Both the position numbers and the translations under genes were made by a program. This document shows, piece by piece, positions 7,151-12,081 of a stretch of 12,081 nucleotides of DNA (positions within the stretch are counted from its first letter, which is position 1; each line of letters starts with the position of its first letter). The notes below the pieces were generated by a model. It did not search any database. It saw only the letters and a list, made by a program, of their open reading frames with translations, and was not told where the DNA came from. Origin of the DNA: Bacillota bacterium. GTDB lineage: Bacteria; Bacillota_E; Sulfobacillia; Sulfobacillales; Sulfobacillaceae. The stretch spans positions 1 through 12,081 of the forward strand of contig JAKADW010000026.1 in assembly GCA_021820165.1 (NCBI GenBank), read 5' to 3'.

Positions 7151-8563
7151 ATGCGTTATAATGTGGTGTTTGTCTGTTTAGACACGTTTCGTTGGGATCT
7201 TTTGAATCATTGTGCGCCATGGCCTGTGGCCCTTCCGCGCTTGGATGCTCTCCGTAAGGAAAGCACAGAATTTATGCAAGCGTTTGGCGAAGGGCAGCCG
7301 ACGATCCCCATTCGGCGGGCGTATTTTACCGGAGAGCGCTCTTTCCCTTGGCGATTTGACTATGAGACAGAAGGGTTATGGCCAACCGGTCGCGGATGGC
7401 ATAAGATCCCTCCAGAACAGCCGACTCTGGCGGAAGTGCTACTCGATCAGGGCTATCAAACCGGCCTCATTAGTGACACTTATCATATGTTTAAGCCCAC
7501 GATGAACTTCACCCGCGGATTTTTGTCCTACGAATTCATTCGCGGCTATGAAAGTGACAATTTTCGCAGCGGACGGTTGTCCGAGGACGCCTTAAAATCT
7601 TATGAGCGGGACCCGGACCCACGGCAACATCCGGTTCTCACGCAATATTTGTTAAATACCCGGGACCGTGTCCAGGAGGAGGATTGGCTGACGGCACAGG
7701 TGTTTCGCCGGGCGGCGCAGTGGGTAGCCGATCACCGAGAGGCCGAACCGTTTATGCTGTGGGTGGATTCATTCGGACCTCACGAACCCTGGGATCCGCC
7801 CCGAGCTTATGTGGATCCGGTTTATGGAGAATATCAGGGTATCGAGTTTATTTACCCCTACGGCATGGGGGAGGCGGACTTGAGCCCGGCGGAAGCCGAG
7901 CGGGTGCGCCATCTGTATCTGGGCTATCTCACGTTTGTAGACCATTGGGTCGGTCAATTATTGGACAGCATTAAGACCCAGGGGTTGTGGGATCGGACGG
8001 TCGTGGTCTTGTTAAACGATCATGGGACGGAATTGTTGGACCATGGTCGGTTCTCCAAGCATCCGGCGCACTTATTCCGCCATAATACGCAATTAATCTG
8101 GGCCGTGCGCCACCCGGAAGATCCACACCGCCAAGAAGAGTCGGCTCTGGTGCAAAGCCATGACCTGTTTCCGACCATTCTGGATCTCCTGCACATCGAC
8201 CATCCGGCGGTGGCTGGCCATAATGTGTGGCCCGGCAGTGCCGACCCACCACGACCTTGGGTTGTGACGGGATGGGGCAACTATGCGGCGGTCCGCGATC
8301 TGCAGTGGAACTATATGGTCAACTTCGAACATCCCGAAGCCGATGAGCATTTGTATGATCTCACAAAAGATCCTCAAGAACTGACGGATGTGGCCCCTCA
8401 ACATCCTGATATTATGCAGCAGATGCGACAACGGTTGGAGGAATTTTTCGGAGCGCCGCTGCCTGTCCAATTGTCGGATACGGTACGGCCGGGCGTGGCC
8501 CCGATTCGGCGGTACTACCACGCAACGACTTCGCAAGACACGGCTGACGCGGGGTTTGTGTAA
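7151..8563 (+). CDS. Sulfatase-superfamily hydrolase with Thr in place of the catalytic Cys
   Basis: This 470-residue member of the alkaline phosphatase/sulfatase superfamily keeps the main metal and active-site positions: D11 (C-L-D-T-F-R), H211 (G-P-H-E-P-W), D290-H291-G292 and K303. The spacing nearly matches the preceding paralogue. The position that should be Cys or Ser of C/S-x-P-x-R is Thr51 (P-T-I-P-I-R-R; codon ACG at 7301-7303), which cannot become formylglycine. Thr is the nucleophile in other superfamily branches such as nucleotide pyrophosphatases/phosphodiesterases and lipoteichoic acid synthase. A phosphodiesterase, phosphonate monoester hydrolase or transferase activity is therefore possible. 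The C-terminus has the usual L-Y-D-L-T-K-D-P-Q-E-L. There is no signal peptide, so it is cytosolic. It is GC-richer than the genes upstream. The fold is certain; the reaction is not. Confidence 0.88.
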   Translation: MRYNVVFVCLDTFRWDLLNHCAPWPVALPRLDALRKESTEFMQAFGEGQPTIPIRRAYFTGERSFPWRFDYETEGLWPTGRGWHKIPPEQPTLAEVLLDQGYQTGLISDTYHMFKPTMNFTRGFLSYEFIRGYESDNFRSGRLSEDALKSYERDPDPRQHPVLTQYLLNTRDRVQEEDWLTAQVFRRAAQWVADHREAEPFMLWVDSFGPHEPWDPPRAYVDPVYGEYQGIEFIYPYGMGEADLSPAEAERVRHLYLGYLTFVDHWVGQLLDSIKTQGLWDRTVVVLLNDHGTELLDHGRFSKHPAHLFRHNTQLIWAVRHPEDPHRQEESALVQSHDLFPTILDLLHIDHPAVAGHNVWPGSADPPRPWVVTGWGNYAAVRDLQWNYMVNFEHPEADEHLYDLTKDPQELTDVAPQHPDIMQQMRQRLEEFFGAPLPVQLSDTVRPGVAPIRRYYHATTSQDTADAGFV

Positions 8564-8601
8564 AATCAGTTTGAGAGAGAGATAAACCGGGAAGCCGAAG
8601 A

Positions 8602-9585
8602 ATGCGTATTCATCCCGCTCATGATTTAGGGTGCTATGGGGGCACGCACGGTGCAGTCACCTGGGCCAACTGTCTGCGCGCCAGTCTTTGCCTGCGCGAG
8701 GAACGGGACGTTATCCCCCGCAAACGGGGTGAGGGGCGTGTTTTAGCCGAGGTTGTCTGGCGCTGACCCGCGACGGCAGCCTATCTGGCACGATATCTTA
8801 AAGAAAATTCGAGTCCCAGCACGTGATCAACAACGAGAAGGTGCTGCAGTTAGGATTTGACGAGGGGGAACTTGGCGGACAAAGCTGCGTGGCAAGCCCC
8901 AAGGTAACGCAATAGTTGCACAATTGGACTCGCGAGGGGGCAGTGCGAGAACTGCTTTACGTGGAATTTGGGTGGGGCACCACGCATCGGTCCTGGGAGA
9001 ATCTGTCCGACTGGACTTTAGGCAGGGATCAGCTCCGGTGGTTGCTTTCCTATTCAGGAAGAGATGAAAAGAGAGAATTTATTCATTGGATCAGGGGGTC
9101 GACACGAGATTGCGAACACTGGAGACCTTGGGGCAGCGCGACAATACGGGGGTCATTTTTACCTCGGACCACAGGATTTTTATTCTGTGAACCAATGGCG
9201 CGATCTATGAGCCCGGAATTAGAGTCTCCTTGATCATCGAGTGGCTAGCGGTACAATTTCCGATCGCATGAGTCATGTTAATGTAGTAGGAATTATTAGG
9301 GATGGGGGTTCCGGCAACATTGCAGGGGCACAGTTTATGGTCCCTATTGCACGGGGAATAGCACCATGGGCGGACCCCCGAAGTTGTAACCAAGGATTCT
9401 TTAAAACCCCCTCTTCTGGCGTGGGAATCAGCACCTTAGGACACACTCGACGACCTCATGCGCCGCTTAAGATGGTAGAGACAGAAAAGGAGGACCTGTT
9501 GTTGCACGGCCTGATGGCTTTCATGGCGTATTACCGCACGGTGGATTTGATGTTAGAACAGACGCCATTACAGGAGACTTCGTAG
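8602..9585 (+). pseudogene. Decayed sulfatase gene with several frameshifts and stops
   Basis: No single frame encodes a full protein, but reading across frames gives sulfatase blocks in the correct order. M-R-I-H-P-A-H-D-L-G starts at 8602 and stops at TGA 8764. Next come Y-L-A-R-Y-L-K-E-N near 8780-8808, then Q-H-V-I-N-N-E and L-G-F-D-E in the frame of 8811, and Y-V-E-F-G-W-G-T-T-H-R near 8958-8990. V-D-T-R-L-R-T-L-E then leads to D-N-T-G-V-I-F-T-S-D-H (9098-9172), ending at an in-frame TGA at 9188. N-G-A-I-Y-E-P-G-I-R-V continues at 9194, S-G-T-I-S-D-R-M-S-H-V at about 9247-9279, and a C-terminal W-M-V-E-T-like end near 9470-9500. The blocks resemble sulfatases with H-D-x-G and Q-H-V motifs (N-sulfoglucosamine sulfohydrolase-like). 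The relic is shorter than an intact gene, so internal deletions are likely, and I found no intact C-x-P-x-R motif. Confidence 0.82.
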
Positions 9586-9633
9586 CAGGTGTGCAGTCGC
9601 CTCGTCTGAGACTCAGGCCACAATCAAACGAAA

Positions 9634-9639
9634 GAGGGG
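9634..9639 (+). promoter_or_regulatory. Ribosome binding site deciding the ATG 9648 start of the maturase
   Basis: GAGGGG lies 8 bases upstream of ATG 9648. An in-frame GTG at 9591 would add 19 residues that do not resemble the family, so ATG 9648 is preferred. Confidence 0.65.
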
Positions 9640-9647
9640 ATGGGCAG

Positions 9648-10769
9648 ATGGCTGTCGGGATTATGTTTAAAACGGTATCCGAATCCTGCAATTTGGCGTG
9701 CGACTATTGCTATTACAGTCGGGTGAAAGGCGATCCCGGGAACGCGCAGGCCATTGATCTGGACTTACTGGAGCACTTTATGAGCGATTATATGGCGCAT
9801 ACTCAAGGCAGTGCGTCCTTGACTTGGCAGGGGGGAGAACCTCTGTTGGCGGGCCTTAAATTTTTTCAACATGTAGTGGCTTTAGAGGCGCAATATGCGC
9901 CCGACCACACCGTGATCGGCAATGGGATCCAAACCAATGGGATCCTTGTCAATGATGCCTGGGCCGAGTTTTTCCGTACCTATCACTTTTTGGTGGGCGT
10001 CAGTCTAGACGGTCCAGAGGCGATTCATGACGCGCGGCGGGTAGACCGACACGGACACGGGTCGTTTCGCCGGGTAATGCGCGGCATTGACCACTTACGG
10101 CGCTACAACGTCGACTTCAATATTTTGACGGTGGTACATCCTGGCAATGTGCATCGCGTCGACGCGTTGTTTGACTTTTACCAATCTGAAGGGTTAAGTT
10201 GGGTGCAATTTATTCCGGCCATGAACTTTCTGGCCCAAAAACCCGAAAACCCCAGCCGTTATGAGATTAGGCCGGAGGACTATGGGATGTTTTTATGTCA
10301 GACGTTTGACCACTGGTACAATGATGGTCACCCGAAAATGTCCATTCGATTTTTCGACAATGTATTGTCACGGTATATGGGTCTCGAACCTGAGCAATGT
10401 ACGCTGGCCGACATGTGTCTCCCCACGCTGGTGATTGAACAAAATGGCGATGTGTATCCGTGCGACTTTTATTTAGGACCGCAGTGGCGTCTGGGAAATA
10501 TACGGGACGACCGATTAGCGACGCTGTTGCAAAACCCCGTGTATCGGCAGTTTCGGCTGTTGAAACCAGCATTGGCGAGTGCTTGCCAATCCTGCCAGTG
10601 GCGAGCCGTCTGTCAAGGAGGGTGTCCCCGAAGTCGCGGCGACGACGTACGCAGTGTAGGCGGCGTGGATTATTTTTGTCAGGCCTACCAGCAATTTTTC
10701 GCCTATGCGGATAAGCGACTGCAAGGGCTCGGGCAGCGTCTCCGGCGGAAAGTGGTGTTGGAGCCGTAG
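9648..10769 (+). CDS. Anaerobic sulfatase-maturating enzyme (radical SAM/SPASM, anSME)
   Basis: This cytosolic radical SAM enzyme oxidises the Cys (or Ser) of the C/S-x-P/A-x-R motif in sulfatases to formylglycine. The 373 residues match the family's usual length. The SAM cluster motif is C14-N-L-A-C18-D-Y-C21, with G-G-E-P at 62-65 and Q-T-N-G at 95-98. The SPASM half has eight cysteines (C251, C257, C272, C313, C316, C322, C326, C344), as expected for two auxiliary Fe-S clusters. The order and spacing match, with a constant offset of four, those I recall for the Clostridium perfringens enzyme. D273 directly follows C272, at the position of that enzyme's catalytic Asp (V-Y-P-C-D-F-Y). Likely clients in this window are the proteins starting at 5451 (Cys52) and 11594 (Cys51). 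The gene is intact although both neighbours are pseudogenes, which suggests it is still in use. Confidence 0.94.
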   Translation: MAVGIMFKTVSESCNLACDYCYYSRVKGDPGNAQAIDLDLLEHFMSDYMAHTQGSASLTWQGGEPLLAGLKFFQHVVALEAQYAPDHTVIGNGIQTNGILVNDAWAEFFRTYHFLVGVSLDGPEAIHDARRVDRHGHGSFRRVMRGIDHLRRYNVDFNILTVVHPGNVHRVDALFDFYQSEGLSWVQFIPAMNFLAQKPENPSRYEIRPEDYGMFLCQTFDHWYNDGHPKMSIRFFDNVLSRYMGLEPEQCTLADMCLPTLVIEQNGDVYPCDFYLGPQWRLGNIRDDRLATLLQNPVYRQFRLLKPALASACQSCQWRAVCQGGCPRSRGDDVRSVGGVDYFCQAYQQFFAYADKRLQGLGQRLRRKVVLEP

Positions 10770-10787
10770 GGGGACAGGAGGACATGT

Positions 10788-11568
10788 ATGAACACTAATG
10801 AGCGGTTACGATGGGGAATGAATGGGTGCGGCGCGATTGGCTCCAGACAGGCCCGATTTCTAGAATGCTTGCCAGGGGTTTCGTTGGTGACGGCGGTCAA
10901 TCTCGATTCCGCAGCACCAGCAAGCATGCCACCGCGGGTGGGACTGGTGAGCTATCAAGACTTCCGGCAGCATCGCTATGATACGGCATGTCTGCAGGCC
11001 CAACAGATGTTGCAGGATAGTGCACTCGGGATCATGTCTTGGGGTGATGCGCAGGTTAAATGGGATCGGACAGCCCATTATTATCAGCGCAATGGGAGAT
11101 GGCGGGGGTCTTGATGAATTGATTCATGCCATCGATCTGTTGATTTGATGGGGGGCCGTGGAAGCGGTGTGGGCCTATACCGACCCCGGTTTCATGCTAT
11201 TGAAGCCGAAGATAGCATTGTGGAGAAATTTCAGGGGGAGCCCTGGGTTATCGAGGGGGGACCATGGTAGTGTATCCTGATCTCACTACACAGATTGAAA
11301 TCTTGGGCAGTGAGGGTAACTTGCGAGTTGAAGATGCTAGCCTAGATTATCTGCATATGGCCCAACCCGGTGACCCGATGGGAGACTATGGAAATTTGAG
11401 AAGCAGCAGCCGAGTTTACTGCCCCCTATCTCGTCGTGGGATTTGCCGCACAGTTGGCGGCCTGGTGTGACTGGGGACGGGCCACACCAATCGGTAGAAG
11501 TTCGGAGCATTTATCGGGCGGCGCAGGCGTCACAAGAGGTGGTCGTGCGCCCCGAGTTGGCACGGTAA
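10788..11568 (+). pseudogene. Decayed Gfo/Idh/MocA-family oxidoreductase gene
   Basis: A good ribosome binding site (GGAGG) precedes ATG 10788, and the first frame opens with an NAD(P)-binding Rossmann motif G-C-G-A-I-G at residues 13-18. The frame later reads V-K-W-D-R-T-A-H-Y-Y-Q-R-N-G and stops at 11114. The next conserved block, D-G-G-G then L-I-H-A-I-D-L-L, lies in another frame from 11098 and is cut by TGA at 11146. The same frame then gives G-A-V-E-A-V-W-A-Y-T-D. Another shift near 11187 leads to H-A-I-E-A-E-D-S and a TAG at 11268. The block T-T-Q-I-E-I-L-G-S-E-G-N-L-R follows in the frame of 11264, and [10 protein letters not shown] from 11494 to a final TAA at 11566. Roughly 80-100 residues of the cofactor domain appear deleted. 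Intact relatives oxidise or reduce sugars or inositols with NAD(P). The locus therefore once had a sugar-converting step. Confidence 0.85.
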
Positions 11569-11593
11569 CCTTAAAGAGGAGGAATATGAGACG

Positions 11594-12081
11594 ATGGCAC
11601 CCAATATTATCTTTATTATGAGCGATGATCATGCCGCTGCGGCGATTAGTGCCTATGATGGACGGATTAACCAGACTCCGCACTTGGATCGTTTAGCGAA
11701 AGAGGGGGTGCGGTTTGACAATTGCTTTTGTACCAATTCGATTTGCACTCCTAGCCGAGCGGTCATTTTAACGGGACTTTATAGTCATCTCAACGGGGTT
11801 AAGACATTAGCGGACAAAATTGACGGTACGCAGCCCAATGTGGCTAAAATGCTGCGAGCTGCTGGGTATCAAACGGCCATTGTCGGGAAATGGCATCTGG
11901 GGCATGGCGGTGACCATGATCCGACGGGATTTGATTATTGGAACGTATTGCCTAACCAGGGCGAATATTTTAATCCACCGATGATTGAAATGGGAGAAAA
12001 GAAGGTATTTCCGGGATACGCCACCGACGTGATCACCGATGAGGCGCTACGCTGGTTATCGGGCCGGGACCGTACACGTCC
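11594..12081 (+). CDS. Sulfatase, formylglycine type (C-T-P-S-R), N-terminal part
   Basis: The frame is open from ATG 11594 to the window end (162 codons), so the gene continues outside. The sequence starts at the first beta strand ([13 protein letters not shown]). It has the paired metal-binding Asp residues D11-D12 and no signal peptide, so it is probably cytosolic. Cys51 lies in C-T-P-S-R, the complete sulfatase signature I, and [13 protein letters not shown] at 91-103 is signature II. The later G-F-D-Y-W and N-Q-G-E-Y-F-N-P resemble glycan sulfatases. The ribosome binding site AGGAGG (11577-11582) is 11 bases upstream. An ATG at 11586 is closer but out of frame. The protein is a classical sulfatase and a probable client of the radical SAM maturase encoded upstream. 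The substrate is not determined. Confidence 0.93.
   Translation, partial: MAPNIIFIMSDDHAAAAISAYDGRINQTPHLDRLAKEGVRFDNCFCTNSICTPSRAVILTGLYSHLNGVKTLADKIDGTQPNVAKMLRAAGYQTAIVGKWHLGHGGDHDPTGFDYWNVLPNQGEYFNPPMIEMGEKKVFPGYATDVITDEALRWLSGRDRTR

Noticed and set aside
8093..8536. Minus-strand open frame of 147 codons opposite the Thr-type enzyme
   Set aside because: It has no motif or ribosome binding site that I could recognise and lies fully inside a conserved gene on the other strand.
8716..8729. CCCCG-CAAA-CGGGG hairpin as a terminator of the second sulfatase
   Set aside because: The stem is only 5 bases, no T-run follows, and it lies about 150 bases inside the downstream pseudogene.
8916..9233. 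Open frame of 105 codons that could be called a hypothetical protein
   Set aside because: Only its first part matches a sulfatase block (G-W-G-T-T-H-R). The homology moves to another frame near 9095, so it is a fragment of the decayed sulfatase.
9241..9585. Open frame of 114 codons that could be called a hypothetical protein
   Set aside because: Its start (S-G-T-I-S-D-R-M-S-H-V) continues the sulfatase relic, and the C-terminal homology then changes frame. It is not an independent gene.
9921..9945. Direct repeat AATGGGATCC occurring twice
   Set aside because: It encodes the conserved N-G-I-Q-T-N-G-I stretch of the maturase, so it is explained by protein sequence rather than by a repeat element.
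10267..10785. Minus-strand open frame of 172 codons opposite the maturase
   Set aside because: It is antisense to a well-supported radical SAM gene and has no recognisable motif. Long antisense frames are common in GC-rich genes.
11264..11470. Open frame of 68 codons
   Set aside because: It contains the Gfo/Idh/MocA block Q-I-E-I-L-G-S-E-G and is a piece of that pseudogene.

Overview
The window looks like a bacterial accessory carbohydrate or organosulfur locus, with every supported gene on the + strand. Strong Shine-Dalgarno sites (AAGGAGGG type), tightly overlapping ABC-transporter genes and moderate GC suggest a Firmicutes-type organism. A Sulfobacillus- or Alicyclobacillus-like lineage is possible but is only a guess. 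I saw no tRNA, rRNA, CRISPR array, transposase or phage gene.

Region 1 (1-5285) is a nearly complete oligopeptide/dipeptide-type (Opp/Dpp) ABC importer. It holds the C-terminal part of a family 5 solute-binding protein, two permeases and two ATPases. The last four genes overlap or abut and form one transcription unit. A hairpin separates the binding-protein gene from the permeases.

Region 2 (5451-8563) holds two intact alkaline-phosphatase-superfamily 'sulfatase' genes, neither with a signal peptide. The first keeps the Cys of the C-x-P-x-R formylglycine motif. The second has Thr at that position while keeping the other visible active-site residues, so it may be a phospho-ester hydrolase or transferase rather than a classical sulfatase.

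Region 3 (8602-11568) mixes decay with one intact gene. A heavily frameshifted relic of a third sulfatase (8602-9585) is followed by an intact anaerobic sulfatase-maturating radical SAM enzyme (9648-10769). After that comes a relic of a Gfo/Idh/MocA sugar oxidoreductase (10788-11568). Both relics were recognised by reading conserved family blocks across several frames.

Region 4 (11594 to the window end) is the intact N-terminal part of a fourth sulfatase with a perfect C-T-P-S-R motif and G-K-W-H-L-G signature. It continues past the window.

Taken together, the likely logic is import of a sulfated (or phosphorylated) small molecule or oligosaccharide through the Opp-type transporter. Cytoplasmic sulfatases activated by the radical SAM maturase would then desulfate it. 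The two pseudogenes suggest the pathway is being trimmed or re-specialised. The substrate cannot be read from the sequence.
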